Part shown: one piece after another, positions 27,901 through 41,600 of the stretch | Layout: each line of letters begins with the position of its first letter | How positions within the stretch are numbered: position 1 is the stretch's first letter | NCBI RefSeq assembly: GCF_047495875.1 | Contig: NC_092460.1 | Coordinates: forward strand, 9,724,520-9,788,519 | Origin: Pithys albifrons albifrons | Taxonomy: Eukaryota; Chordata; Aves; Passeriformes; Thamnophilidae | Direction of reading: 5' to 3' | Length of the DNA stretch: 64,000 bases | Program-made: the position numbers and the translations under genes | Notes under the pieces: generated by a model | What the model was told of the DNA's origin: nothing | Databases searched by the model: none | What the model saw: only the letters and a program-made list of their open reading frames with translations

Positions 27901-29783
27901 TTGCTGAGGGCAGGAACTTCTTTTGTACCACTGGTAGGTAACTCAGAGAGGTATTGGCCAGTTACTGTAACTACAATAGACAAACATCATCCAAATGTAG
28001 ATCTGGGGGGAAATCTTCATCGAAGTAACAGGGATGAAGTGGAAAATGCTATCACTGGCTCTGGTTTCAGTGTTTAGACAGCCTCAGGTATAAGCAATTG
28101 TAAAATTAAGTATGAAAAGGGTGGAAGGCAAAGATGTCACAGCTGCAGAAACAACAGGAGGAGTGAAGCTGGATCCGTGTAATTCCTACCTCCTGTCACT
28201 GCCTTTTCTACAGCCCCTGCCCCCTGTACCCGCCCCTCACACACCAGAACACGCCCCTCACACACCTGCATTCTGCCCCAGAGGAAAACACAACTGCAGC
28301 AGCAAACAGGAAAGTTACAGTTCCCACTCGCACAGACAACCCCTGGCTTTCGGTTTCAGTACCACACTCACTCTCTTTATTTTCAGTCTATTCCTACCAC
28401 CAAGGCTTTGCTCTGTATCTCAAGGACTGCCATGGAATCATGATAAATACTTCAGTAATTAACCCACACACTTTCCCAGCTGGATTGGACTTTCCCAGTC
28501 AGCTCTGGCCAGTGCACCACTGATGTTCTTGTCACTCTTCATTCCCCAGTTTTGTTCCACCCCTGCTGTGCAGGATGTACTTTTCCTAATCCACCTCACA
28601 GAACATCTTCAAATCCCAATTCAATATACACACCTAGATATATTTTTACACAGTCTCTCAATTGAGAACTCCTCAAATAACTCACAGACATCCTACATTT
28701 ACACTATTATCTGTCCTTTGGGCAGAGACACATTTCAAGGCATGGCAAATGTTGCATATGTTCCTAATATTTTTCTAGGTACATCTGGCATTTGAGGTAA
28801 CTTCAAAAAGGCACAATGCTGTATTTTCATTTCAATGCATAATGAAGAGTTGATTTCCTCCTGTATGTAAAGAAAGGTGGTGATGACACACAGATATTCT
28901 TGTGGATTAGCAGTCAAAAACAAGGAAAATAGACAAAAATTTTGACTGCCAATTAGTTTTCACCAGTAACCTTAATTTTACATTCACTATATTGTATTTT
29001 AGAGATTCCATCTGCTCTGTCTGCAGTGCACATTAATATTCAGGAGACATCTGCAGTGTGCAGACCAAGCTTTTAATTGGAATCATGTCACAGCTACCAT
29101 CACACAACACTGAATGTAAATGTTGGCTATCTGCACTTGGCAGCTGCTTGGCAGGCTCAGGATAAAGTCCTGCTGAGACTGATGGTGTCTTCAGATAATG
29201 TGGTATCAGGGTATAAAAGCTATCATGAGAAATCAAATACTTATTATCATATCCATAGTTAATATAGTTTCCTAGCCCCCTAAACTACTTATAAGCAAAA
29301 TATGGTTTATATTCAGCCATAATTTTCAGAGACCCAACAAACTGATACCAGTGAACACTCACATCTTTCATTATGACAGATATTTCAGCAAATCTATCAC
29401 GTACACAAAAGGGGACAAAAACCCCTGAAGTTCAGTGCAAACGAGATGGTGTAGTGAAGCTCAAAGCATTTGCAAAAATCTAAAACTCAAGCATTGCTAA
29501 GGATGTAAGAGCACCTGAATACAAGAATTCAATTAACAGGTGCACTCAGTGAATTAAGATACTTTCCTACTATGACAGACTGATTATTCTAGAATGAACA
29601 ATATAGTTACCTTTTTAAGAATAAAAAAACACTGAGTTAACAGCATCACCATTTGCTTCAAATTCTTGCCAAACCATGGTAACATAAAATTACATTTTCC
29701 CAATCATCTGCGTATTTTCAGCTCGTACTCTGCAGTAAAGTTCTGACAAAAATGGCAGGGAATGGCAATCTACAGAGAGAAAA

Positions 29784-29803
29784 GTGTGTGTGTGTGTGTG
29801 TGT
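29784..29803. repeat. (TG)n microsatellite
   Basis: About ten GT units lie in PRKAR2A intron 1. Confidence 0.95.
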
Positions 29804-31179
29804 ACACAAAAGCTGAAGTTATTTGTCCAATGCAAGCAACTGATTGTTACACTGGCAAACTGATCTTAGACATGTTGCAAAGAATTTAAGTCTAATCAGT
29901 ATGTAAAAATCACATAGGAAGCCTATGAACAGCAACACTTGCTTTTCATGAAATACACATTTCCTTGGGGAATTAGTCCTGCACCACCTTTGTCATAACA
30001 AACACAAATCCAACAAAAATTCAAGACCACAGCCCATTAAGGTAAATAGCTGTGTTGCCACAAAAATAATTACACAAGTAAAGGCAACATCAGAATGGAG
30101 TCATCGTGATCCAACTGTTCTAACTCCAGTTCCCTTCTCTGACAGACTAATTGGCTTAGCAGATCCTCTGAGCTTCAGTGCAGCTCCAGCACAGATAAGG
30201 GAATTACACAGGAGGGGAAGACACAACTGTTTATGCTCAGGGCACACACACATGGTTGGTCTCCAACCTGTACTTGCACATCTACCACCATTCTAGAGCA
30301 CATTATGGTAGAAGGGGGGAAAAAACAAACAAACAAACAACAAAACACCACAAATGAGAGGACAGAGAAAGGTTCCAGCCCCAAACCTGAGCACAGAAGG
30401 AGCCTATCACTGACCATGGATTGTACTGGCACTTCAATCTGTTTTATGCCAAGGAAAAAAGGGCTGGTCTTGGCCTTTCCCATCAGTGATGTACAGCTGG
30501 CCTGCTCCAAGTTTGGACAAGAACAGAAAGGAAGAATTAACGTGGGCAGTTACAGATGAGATGCAGCGTTAAGAAGCTTTTCCTTTTGCCTCTTAGCTAT
30601 TTAGTCTCAGACAAAACAGATTGGAGCCACTCTCACAGTCAGGTGTGTCACGTGTCACAGACAGTATGAAACAACTGAACTACTTATACAAAAGAGCAAT
30701 TTAGAAGAAAAATATGGAACAGAAGATTTGAAGCTCAGCAGAAACAACCAGGGACACTGAGAGGGCCTGGTGTTTTGCATTCCCAACAACCATATTACAC
30801 AGCTACACTTGCCAGGTCAACCTGAGTTCAGGATTCTGTAATTAGAGCTATCCAGGCAGAATTTAAGAATAGCTCCTTACAGGTGAAAGAGGCACATAAA
30901 AGACCGTGGTTCGTTGCCTGGGTCACTTCACATTTCCTTACCAGTTCCTGCTGCCACTACAGATTTGAATGATGAAACATAGCAAGCTTTTACATAAGAC
31001 AAAGCTGCAATGGGTTGTGCTGTCATCTGATTTGATCTGTATAAAAGAGCACGAGGAATTTCAATTAGAAACTCCAGCATCAAGTGTCACTTCAAGCTGA
31101 TTCAGAGCCTAATCTCACACATCCACATTTAAATCAGGGCATAAGCACACTTGTATATGCCAGGCAAGACGTGAGTTTC

Positions 31180-31773
31180 GTGGAATCCTGGGCTGCTTTA
31201 GATGAAACATTGCCATGCTGAGGCAGGTGGTCCTTCTCTTCTACTAAGCCCTGGTAATGCCACACCTGGAGGAGCACCATGTCCAGTTCCAAGCTCCTGT
31301 ACAAGAGTCTCATGAACATACCACACAGAGTCCAGCAAAAAGTCATAAAAACAATAAAGAGACTGGAGTATCTCTTGTGTGAAGACAGGCAGAAAGAGCT
31401 GCGACTGTTAGCCTAGAGAAGATAAGCCTCAGGGGAGCTCTTATCAATACCTGAAGGGCACTGAAGGATGATGGAGGCAGGTGCTTTACACGGGTGCCCA
31501 GCAGTAGGACAGGAGCCCAGGGGCACAAACTCAGGCACAGAAAGGGTCCACTTGAACACCATAAAACACTTTTCTATGCGAGGGTGACCATGCACTGGCA
31601 CAGGCTGCCCAGAGAAGTCCTGGAGCCTCAATCCTCTGGGATACTGGAAAACCATCAGGGCATGACCCTGGGCAAGCACTGCAGGCAGCCCAGCTCAGCC
31701 AGGGGTGTGACATAAGGTGACCTCCAGAGGCCCCTTTCAAACTCAACCACTCTGTGAGTCCCTACAGTTACTC
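31180..31773 (+). mobile_element. CR1 LINE 3' fragment, old
   Basis: Plus-strand sequence follows the CR1 ORF2 end and 3' UTR in order. Landmarks are CTACTAAGCCCTGGTAATGCC, CACACCTGGAGGAGCACC, GTCCAGCAAAAAG, AGACTGGAGTATCTC, the TGGCACAGGCTGCCCAGAGA segment and a final GACCTCCAGAGGCCCCTTTC with CTCTGTGAGTC. Many substitutions and indels break every frame, so it is an old insertion, antisense to PRKAR2A within intron 1. Confidence 0.85.
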
Positions 31774-32695
31774 AACAGATCATTAAACCCCATTCTTTAC
31801 TCCCAGTTTAAGTTCCAATGGCCAGAAGGCAAACAGAAGTAAAATTCATCTGCAGGTAGATGTATTAAGGGACTCTCTAGTTTCCAACATCCTTTTTCCA
31901 CGTAGATAACTATAAATTTTGACAAAGCCACTGTACAGGTTTTGGGCTGTTGGGATTTCATTTGTTTGGCTGGTCTTTTAAAGGGTAAAGGTGAGAAAGG
32001 CAGGAAGAACAAGGCTCAGAAGTACATTGGGCTTCTACAGGTTCTCACCAGGGACATATTCCTCATGATTGCAAACTAAGCACTTTTTTGAGCATTTCAA
32101 AAAGTGTTCAGTCATGACCTTAATGCAACATATTGAACTAGTTCTTATTCTGGTAATGCCACATCAAAGCCACATCCTGGACAAACCTAAACATCTGTAT
32201 CACCCTCTTAGCCAGTGTCACAAAAGGCATCTATTATGGGCTGATCAGCCACAACACGCTCTGCACCCTTCCCACGTCACTGCTTTCCAGGATTTAGCAC
32301 TCTATCCTGTACACATAATCACCCTGAAGACTCATTCGTGCCTGAACCGTTTGTGAATTACCTTCATCAAACCAGTCTTTTCTCAGAAAAAATCACCAAT
32401 TTAAAGAGCTGGCTCAATTCTTCTTCAAGTCTGAATTTTACAGGGTTTTTTTTATTATTAAGTGGTTAAAAAAAGACTGAAGACATGCTGCTGATTTGTG
32501 AAATGAAAAAAAAGTATTCAAAGAATCATTGTTCCCATATGTGGTATATTAGAAAAAAAACACCTGGAGAAAAAAATGCATCATGTACCATACTACTTTT
32601 TTTAATAATCACAAGCAGAAAAACAGAAAACATTGGTCAGTTGTTTATAAAATGTTCCAGATATACTTGCAACTGAAGTTATTTGCTAGCCAGTC

Positions 32696-32712
32696 AAAAA
32701 AAAAAAAAAAAA
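32696..32712. repeat. A17 homopolymer
   Basis: Seventeen consecutive A lie in intron 1. No LINE or SINE body is recognised beside it, so it is listed as a simple repeat. Confidence 0.9.
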
Positions 32713-33514
32713 GGCAAAACAAAAACCAACACACAAAACCTTCATATCAACCCACAGTTTGTGCCCTTGTTATATACAGATTTGTCTACAGCAGAGACAG
32801 AAGAGGTGCACAGATTTGACAGAAGGAGGTGACAGCCAGGGGACTGAGGGGTGGCACAAACTGCTCAGGGAGAAGATACAGAAGAGTATCAGGGACTCTG
32901 CAGATGCAGCATTAACATCTCTGGCAATTCTGAGATACTACATGTTTACAAAACGAGTACTACTTCATTACCAGTACAACATCTTCATCAATAATTCACA
33001 AGTGAAGCTTGCTTCCTTCAGATATAATATGGTTATTCTCCTTTTAGTAAATAAAGTATAAATAAATTTGAGCAGATTTTAAATATGCATGTTTTAAAAT
33101 TCAAAACAGTTTAAAGTTCTAATCTGGGAAATCTTCAGGTCATGATACAGAACCAAATTACAAAAATAACTTCTGTACCACATCTCAAAATAACACATTT
33201 TATCACTTTTCTTCCTTCAGATTTACACTTCTAACCACGTTAAATCAACATTCAAGTTACTTAAAACATATAGCTGTAAAAATCTCCTCCATGTGAAAAA
33301 GTATTTTGACAGGCAAACCCCCCACCCCCCACGTCCAGTAATTGCATCCTGTGCACTTTCACAGGAAGAGGATTTTTGGGAAAGAGGAAGGGTGAAGACA
33401 GACAGGTATGTTCTGTTTCCTAAGAAGGGATAATAGTAAACAAACAACCAACCAAACAAAAAGAAAACAAAACCCCCAAATCAGCATGTTCTACTCAGAC
33501 AAGGAAAATCCTCT

Positions 33515-33640
33515 TTTATAGAATGACAGACTCATTCAGGTTGCAAAGACCTTTAAGATCAGAGACCAACCACAAACCCAGCTCTGCTACACCCACTCCT
33601 GACCCACATCCCTCAGCCCCACTCCAACTGCCCTTACGGA
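33515..33640 (-). mobile_element. CR1 LINE 3' fragment, degraded
   Basis: TATAGAATGACAGACTCATTC then GGTTGCAAAGACCTTTAAGATC and CCAACCACAAACCCAGC resemble the CR1 3' end in minus orientation. It is short and diverged, and the outer boundary is approximate. Confidence 0.65.
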
Positions 33641-34977
33641 TGTCAGAGGTCTCTGCAAGAGCCTTGACAAGGAACATTCATTCTGACAGAAGGTTTGGAT
33701 GTAACAAGCAAAAAGTTCCTTGGCCAAAATGAGCTGCAGCAGGTGGGAAGTGCTCAGTGGTTCAGCTCCCAGGTGACTTTTAGTGGCAGAACGTCTGGTA
33801 TAAAACGCCTCCAATCACAAAGTGATTCCAACAACCGCAGATCTTTCACCCATGGCAAGTTAACAGTGTCTGCGTGTAAAAGTTACAAAAGTTAAAACCA
33901 GTAGCAAAACCAGCACATTATGCAAAGTTACATTATTTCAAAGTGCTGTGAAAAAACGGCACAGGGGACAACACTTAATAACTCCATGTTTGCAGTGATT
34001 AAGAAACTAAAGTCATTGCACTCCTACAGAATACAAGAGAAACTGAAGTCCATCCCATGGCTGTTTATCATAAAGTTACACACGCTCAGGATTAGAATTA
34101 AAAACATTATATCCAGTGAGGTTTAATTGCTCTACACTTCAAAAACTCGGCTTTGAACATCACCAGTCTGAACAGTATTAACAATTCAGAACAAGAATAC
34201 TTGTGAAATTTCTCCCCCACTCCTCCCCAAAGGTGTCAAAGACAGAAGCCTAAATGTTAATCTGTTTTAATGAGCCATCTTCGATAATTTAATAACCTGA
34301 GAAAGATTTGAGTGTTACAAATATTACAAATATTAATCAGATACATTGATAACATAAAATGTTAAAAAAACTGTTTGTGAGCAATTACTTTCAAATAAAG
34401 AAGAGTGGGGGCAAAAGTTAACTCCATCTCTGAGATTTCATTCCAGGGCTGTCCAGGAGACACCTTTCTTAGAGAGGTACCCCCATACCCAGGACAACCT
34501 GAGACTGAGCAGCTCCTGACACTGCAGCATGTGCCTGAGGAAGCAATTCTTCCTGAATGATCAAGATTAGCACAAGTGTTGCCACAGTAATAAGTGTTTA
34601 CTAGAGCCTCAACAGAAAAAATGATACAAAAATATTTGTGTTTTTCTTTTTTAAAATTTCTTCTTTGGAAAACAGCTTTCTTGATAGGAAGCAGAAAACA
34701 ATATGCTGTCCCAAGAGAGGAAGAACAAAAATGGAAATGAAGGGCCATTGTGACATCCTGCTTTATAGTAGTCTGTCAATATACAATCAGCAAGAATGAG
34801 GAACTTGGCTCTACAGTTGATTGAAAAATACACAGGAAAACTACAGAGCAGTTCCTCAACCCTCATCCAAAACCTGTATTTCACTCTCCACACAAACTCC
34901 ACACATGTTTTTAAAATGTTCTGCAGCAAGAGCAGCAGGACTTGAAGCTTTGCAATCCTTCCCTGTGGACCTCTCAG

Positions 34978-35300
34978 ATCATAGAATCATAGAATCGATT
35001 GGGTTGGAAAAGACCTCCAAGATCATCAAGTCCAACCCTTGGTCCAACTCCAGTCCCTTTACCAGATCATGGCACTCAGTGCCACGTCCAGTCTCAGTTT
35101 AAAAACCTCCAGGGATGGGGAATTCACCCCCTCTCTGGGCAGCCCATTCCAATGCCTGATTACTCTCTCTGGAAAGAATTTTTTTCTGATCTCCAACTTC
35201 AATTTCCCCTGGCAGAGCTTGAGCCCGTGCCCCCTTGTCCTATGATGAGTGCCTGGGAGAAGAGACCAACCCCCACCTGGCTGGAACTTCCCTTCAGATC
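34978..35300 (-). mobile_element. CR1 LINE 3' fragment
   Basis: This fragment is nearly identical to the 3' end of the copy at 45055-46203. It begins with two ATAGAATC octamers, then GATTGGGTTGGAAAAGACCTC, and ends abruptly at about 35300 within CTTCCCTTCAG, where the longer copy continues. It is 5'-truncated, in sense orientation relative to PRKAR2A, and of the same young subfamily. Confidence 0.92.
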
Positions 35301-35626
35301 CACAGCACAGAACAGTTAGGGATGGAAGAACATGCACTTCCTCTGCAAATTGAAATTCTAATCCTTCACACAACAGTTTACAAAGAGATTTTGTGGTAAT
35401 TTGCTCAGTCCTGCTGGTGAGGTCCCTGGTCATGGACCACACCGGTCTGGGCATCACAAACACCCAAGAAGGAGTGCAGGGTTCCGCCTTCCGTAAGTGA
35501 CCTCATCCCAAAACCTGACATCATGCCAGCCCTGCAGGCCAGAAACCATTTCCAAACAGAAGCAAAGCTGGTTTTCAAGCCACCAGGAAGTAAAAAGGAG
35601 AGAACAGAGAGTGGCTTATCATTTTT

Positions 35627-35681
35627 TGGACTTGATGATCTCAGAGGTCTTTTCCAACCCAACTGATTCTAAGATTCTAAG
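35627..35681 (+). mobile_element. CR1 LINE 3' tail fragment, opposite orientation
   Basis: TTGGACTTGATGATCTCAGAGG followed by TTTTCCAACCCAACTGATTCT and two ATTCTAAG octamers is the terminal about 55 bp of a CR1 element in plus orientation. It lies about 330 bp from the minus-orientation copy at 34978-35300. Confidence 0.85.
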
Positions 35682-37420
35682 CCCCAAGTCTGTTGTTTTT
35701 AAATGATAAAAGCCACGCCACAAAAGGAATACCTGCAGTGCCTCCCACATGCCTTGAAGAGTCTTCCTAAAAATGTCTTCCCCCTTAAAGAGAATTTTAC
35801 ACAGAACTGCCACTACTCACCATTTGTAGTTTCTGTATAGAAAAGAAATGCCTCAGTATGGAAAGAGCTACCAGCAAAACTGCTACTGATACAATGCTGG
35901 CCTTTATTATACACAACTTATGGTATATTTATGAAACAGAGGCCAAATCCTACCAGCATGATAACTGTAGGACAGGCTGCTTTCATCTTAATCTCTTCTC
36001 TCTTCCAAGTATCCTTCCCACTAAAGCCCACAGAGAACATTGCCATTTTCACCAAAACTCTCACACAACCTCACAGACAAAACACCGATGACCACAAAAC
36101 AGCTGCTCCTTCTGCAGAACAGATTTCCAGAGTTTCCACTCAACTCTTTCACATCCGTACTTTTAAAAAGATCCTTCTGCATTAAGGGATCTCACAAGAT
36201 GCAACCCTCAGCAGACTCAGTATCTTGCTGCCAGAGTCTTAAACATCAGTGTTTTGTTCACACTCAAATCTCCCAAATTCCCCAGCAGTCAATTTTCTAA
36301 CCAATATTCTTGTGATTCATTATTTACTTTGTCTGTTTATATTACAGGAATGCACAAAGACATGAAAACTGCAGAGTGCAGAAGAGCACACACCATTTAC
36401 TCGGGAACTGACAGTACCTCAGGAACACAATTAAACCTCCATGAATCAAAGAATCTTGATGTATCCAAAACCCCCGAACAATTGTTACATACCAAGGAAG
36501 CACTGAGGCAAAGCCAGGCATGGAATACAAAGAAGCACAACTAAAGGAATCTGAAGGACCATTAAAGAGGCAAGAATAACATCCCTCTAAAAGAGGAACC
36601 AATACGTTTGTGAATTATATTTGTTACAGTCTCCCTCTTCTTTCACAAAAAAATATGAATGATCATTCATGAAGCTGAAAACGTTACTAAAGCCAGTGGG
36701 AAACATTCATAGCTCATCTTGGCTACACTTCCAGTCTTCATTTGAATAATGAGCAACTGCTCTTTGTTAGACATTAACGCTTTTTAATGACTGACTGGTG
36801 AATAGCTTGAAGGGAGCTCGTTCTCTGCTGTCTCCTCCTCTTCCCCGCGATCTCCATTGTTCTATTTTGGGTAAGAGGGTACAACTAAACTTCAGTATTA
36901 GCACAAGGGGAAGATGGCACTCTGCAACACTGACAGAATTGTCTCAGCAGTCTAATATTAGTTTATTAAGTGAACAAAAAATAGCCAAGTTAAATAGAAG
37001 CTTGTGTTCAGTACAATATCTAGTACTGCAATAGAATATTTTCCTTTAGCTTAATTTTAGAACCAGCTACAAGAATCCAATTTTAGAAGTTTCATACAAT
37101 TTTTTCTATAATAACATTCTTCAACACGGAAGGAAAAGCTTTTAAAAATTCAGCAACTATTTACAGAGGCTACTTGGCCACTTCCTTCATAGTTAGTTAC
37201 GCACTTTTTAGAGGCTGGTACATAAGAGTAATAAAGTTTCTATTTGCCCCAAGTAACCGCAGGACACTAAAAGAGCAGAAACTGAGTGTAGAATTTTATT
37301 TATCTATACAGTTACAGAAAGTATCAAAAACTCTTTCAGGAATTATCAAGCTTAACAGTTAAGTGACAAGTTACCAGTATGCAATAGGCTACAAATATGA
37401 ATTAAAAGGAAATTTAAAAC

Positions 37421-37437
37421 AAAAAAAAAAAAAAAAA
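37421..37437. repeat. A17 homopolymer
   Basis: Seventeen consecutive A follow AATTTAAAAC in intron 1. No adjoining retroelement is recognised. Confidence 0.9.
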
Positions 37438-38486
37438 CACTGCTTGCTCCCTCACATTTTAGGAAACACTGATCACTTAAGGCAGAACAATTATGTCAAG
37501 CCACTAACTGCAAAATGGACAATATATTTCTTGAGAGATTGTAAGGGCTGTCTAACAGATGCTTTGGGAACAATAGCAGTTATTTGTAACGCCCTGACAT
37601 CAGGACTAATTGTACGATGTCAAAACTGACAGAAAAGCAGCTTTTACAATTAACACAGAAGTTGCTCCTTCCTGATGTGAACCAATATACATTTAGCAAC
37701 ATCCAGAGACATCTGAATTTCAGTCAACTCAATCTAAAACTCTGTTTCTCAGCCAGTCAGCAGCTTTCACCCCATCACTTCATACTTTCAGTTCTTTTAC
37801 TATCTTAGGTAAAACAACATATAACACAAGTATTTTAATTAAATTTTCACTTATACTGGAGATTACTGATGAAACATTCCTTCAAGACCATTGAGCTACA
37901 ATTGCTGGCTTTCTTAGACCTACATCACTTAGTTAAAAATTCCCTAATCTCACCCTGTAAGAGAGTCATTACAGCCTTAAGAACAAATGCTGAAAAGCAA
38001 TTCTATTGTGATGAACAAACACAGAAGCGAAAAGGCCTCCAGAAAAGAAAAAAAGCTTTAAATGTTTTGCCCAAGTAACCAAAGAGAAGTGAAATCAGTC
38101 TTCCTTAATACTTAGTTTATCTTCAAAATTCCCCTGTGAGAACAAGATAAATACAGGGAATGAAGTTCCATTAGCACAAACAGCAGCTACTCCACTTAAT
38201 CCTTCAGATTTAACTCAGGGAGAATCGTCTCTGCAACAGCAAAGACGTGTCCAAGCACAGCAGCTGCACAACAGTAAGTCTTTCTTGGTATTTTTATGTT
38301 AAACACGTTCAAGATATTTTGCTTTATAGCTGATTTCATTGATGGAGATCAAAGAATAAATAAAACTCTAAAGCCTCTTCCATACCTTCAGGTCTCTAGG
38401 CTTGCTTAGACCTTTTAAAACATAATAAAGAGCAACCTTGTGTATTTCTTTCTTTGTGTACCAAATCAAACAGTTTGATACAGTTA

Positions 38487-38605
38487 GATTATAGAATTGT
38501 TTAGGTTGGAAAAGACCTTTAAGATCACTGGGGCCAACCATTAATCCAACACTGCCAAACCCACTGCTGATCTATGGCTTTTTCCTCCACATCCCTAAGA
38601 ATCTA
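38487..38605 (-). mobile_element. CR1 LINE 3' fragment
   Basis: TTATAGAATTGTTTAGGTTGG then AAAAGACCTTTAAGATCAC and CCAACACTGCCAAACCCAC match the CR1 3' terminus in minus orientation. About 120 bp remain, and the far boundary is approximate. Confidence 0.8.
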
Positions 38606-41600
38606 GAGACTACTTAAGCAGAGCAAAAAACACCCTTGTTATAAACACTATTAAAAAAGAAAAGACGTGCAGAACTGGTAATTACCAGATTATGAGAGTG
38701 CTCACTATGCTGCCCAAATTTTAAACAGAGTAGCTGCTCTGTGGACTGAATTTGCATCATGCAATGCAATTATTCTTTTTAAAATACGGATGTTCTGCAC
38801 AGAGATGCTCTTTTAATGTTAAGAACAAAAAACCCAAAACAAAATACAAAAAAATATCTGAGTGAGGAAAGAGCTACTGTGCTTTGTTCCCAGTAAATTA
38901 CCAGTTATGGGGGAAATAGGGAGGTGAAAGCACTACTGAAAGTTAAAAGTACTTTCATTTCATATCTCACAGCAACACGTGCAATACTCCATAAATCTGA
39001 ATTATCTCTGAAAACTTGAACAGTATTGTTCAGAAGGACCACTATTCTCCTTATGCTGTACTGCAACTCATATCATTCACCAAGTTTCATTTAACTATTT
39101 CAGGAAAACAGCAAAGAGTTATGCCTGACCTACGAACTGATGCAGGCAGAACATAAATGCTTTGTGATTGATGTAAAACAGTAATTTCTGAGGAATTCCA
39201 CAGAATGTATCAGCCCAGTACAGAATAAGAAAGCACAAGCAAATGATGCCTAAGAATAAGAAGATAAACAATTTGAAACAGGCTTATTTTAATACTAAGC
39301 TCTTAACAATTATAAAGATAAATATTTCAAGGGTAGACTGAACTCTTATTCTGTATCACATCCAAGATCTAACAATGCAAAAGAGCATTTCCCTACTCCC
39401 TTCTGCTCAGATATCCTATTGATGTTTTAAAGATGACACTGAGCAAATCCTTGAATTTTAACTGAGAATCTCAGTGCAGAATGAAAGGATATTTTCTCCT
39501 GTTCATCCAGATTCACATGCACCATTTCCCTTCACAAAAACAGAGCGTACTGAAGAAGATTATCTCAACAGCAAAATATTAAGAAGGGTTCTCTTTTACT
39601 CAGGGAGCAGCTGAAAAGCACATAATCTTTCTTTCAATATCAAGGTGAAATCCAGGGAAGGGACTATTTGATTTGCACTAAAATACTTGTGATTAGTTAA
39701 AACACCTGAGTTGCTCACAGTAGTACACAACCCTAAATATATATTAGTTTCACTGTTATGTTTAACCTTCAAGAACAAATAAAGGTGGTTTTACTATTAC
39801 AGACAAGGAGACAAAAGAGAAAGTTAATGGTGCAGCACTTTGCACATTTGTGCAACCGTCTGGCAGAGTTCCCTGCCTTCCTTCCTTCCTTCAGGTGTGC
39901 TCCTCAACAAAAGGTTTCCCAAAGCCGTGACTCAAACAGTGAACAGACAATTTCTGTGGCTTTCATTTCACAGTCTTAACACATCCATTCAGAGCCCCCT
40001 TGTTAAAAGTGTGAGTGACACGGTCAAGGACACACTTTCAGAACACTTATCCATCCTTGGTTACATTCTCAGCCTGATTTTTGAAGCTGCCACTTTGACT
40101 GTTTCCCAACTCTATCAACTTGTCAATTTTGCAGTTACATCAACCAGATAAAGGCTCTGAGGAAAGATTCATATGTAAAAATTCTCTGCCACAGCCCAGT
40201 GGATAAATGTCTCTGGAGGTTCCCTCAAGACTATCATCATTTTATTTCCACACATTTCTTACAATCTACTCTGCTGAACAGCCACATCTTGATGTCCTCT
40301 GATCACATATACAAAAGCAATTAAAATGAAGGATGAAACTCTGGGGCAGTCAGAGAATAAACATAAACCTGGAAAAATTTCTTAAGCATGACAAGAAAAT
40401 ATAAATCTTTTTTGTAGTCTAGTCAGTTTCAGAGACTCTTCCCACATGGCTGGAGTGCCATTATGGCAGCAAAGGAACCGCCGGTGACACTGTGGGTACA
40501 TGATGACATTTGCCACATGGTTTACACCAAAGGCCAAGAGCTCCTTCTGACTTGGAGTTATTCTTGCTTCTATTACCATATGCACTCAAAGCATACAAAA
40601 AAAACCCCACATAACTTATCTAAAATGTTCTCTCACTCTCAGCATGGAGATGCAGCCCAGTGACACACTCTGATTTAATACTGTGCCAGAAGGAGACACA
40701 GGAAGACAAGCACATTATTTGTGCAGACATCTTTGCTACCCCACATATATACAATAAGGGTATACATTTAAATTAGCTTCAAGTTTCCTTAGCATAATAA
40801 CCTACAGAAACAATTGCTCAATTTCATCTTTATCTTTAAAAAAAGCCATGAAAACATGTCTAAAACATCCATTTGACCTGACTCACCAACTCAAAGGTAA
40901 GAAAGCACTAACTTAGGAAAACACAATGAAATTAACTTAAGTCTGTCCTAAGCTGTCCAAGACGAAAAACTGCAATCTCAATAAATACTACTCAGGTCTG
41001 TCCAGTGAGACTGTCTTGAGTCTCTCATTGTGTGCGTTTTCTCTATCCAAGTGTCCTTTAAACACTAAGCAGAGTGTAAGCACCCAGGATCTGGTTTTCC
41101 ACAGCAAGGCACAGCTCCCATCTGTAACGATCATCAGAGAGATCAGAACCTCTGACTTAACACTTCCTCATTTATGGAGCCTCACCTGACAACAGTTACA
41201 GCAGAAACCTAAGTAACAAACACGCAGCCGTGGCTGACAGACACACTGTTAAACAATGCAAGGAAGAATCATTTATTTCCCTGACCCCACAGAGGGATCC
41301 TCGTCTGCTGCTAAAGAGAACATGGCACTGCTCCTGCTCCAGGTCTTGGAAACCACGAGGGCACAGCAAGGGTTTGCAGATAAGCCAGACAGCATTACAG
41401 ACAGTGCCACTTGCCTAAAGGGCTCTGACTACAAGTGACAGTGCCCTGCCTTCTTAATTTAATTTTCTCTCTGACTAAGATAGAAAGATGATAAGCAGAA
41501 ACCTGAAGCAAAGGAACCACCCTTCTGTTCTGGACAGCCTGACAATGTAAAGCTGCATTTTAAACGCTGTTTGCCACCATGAAATGTTCAAATTTTTATC

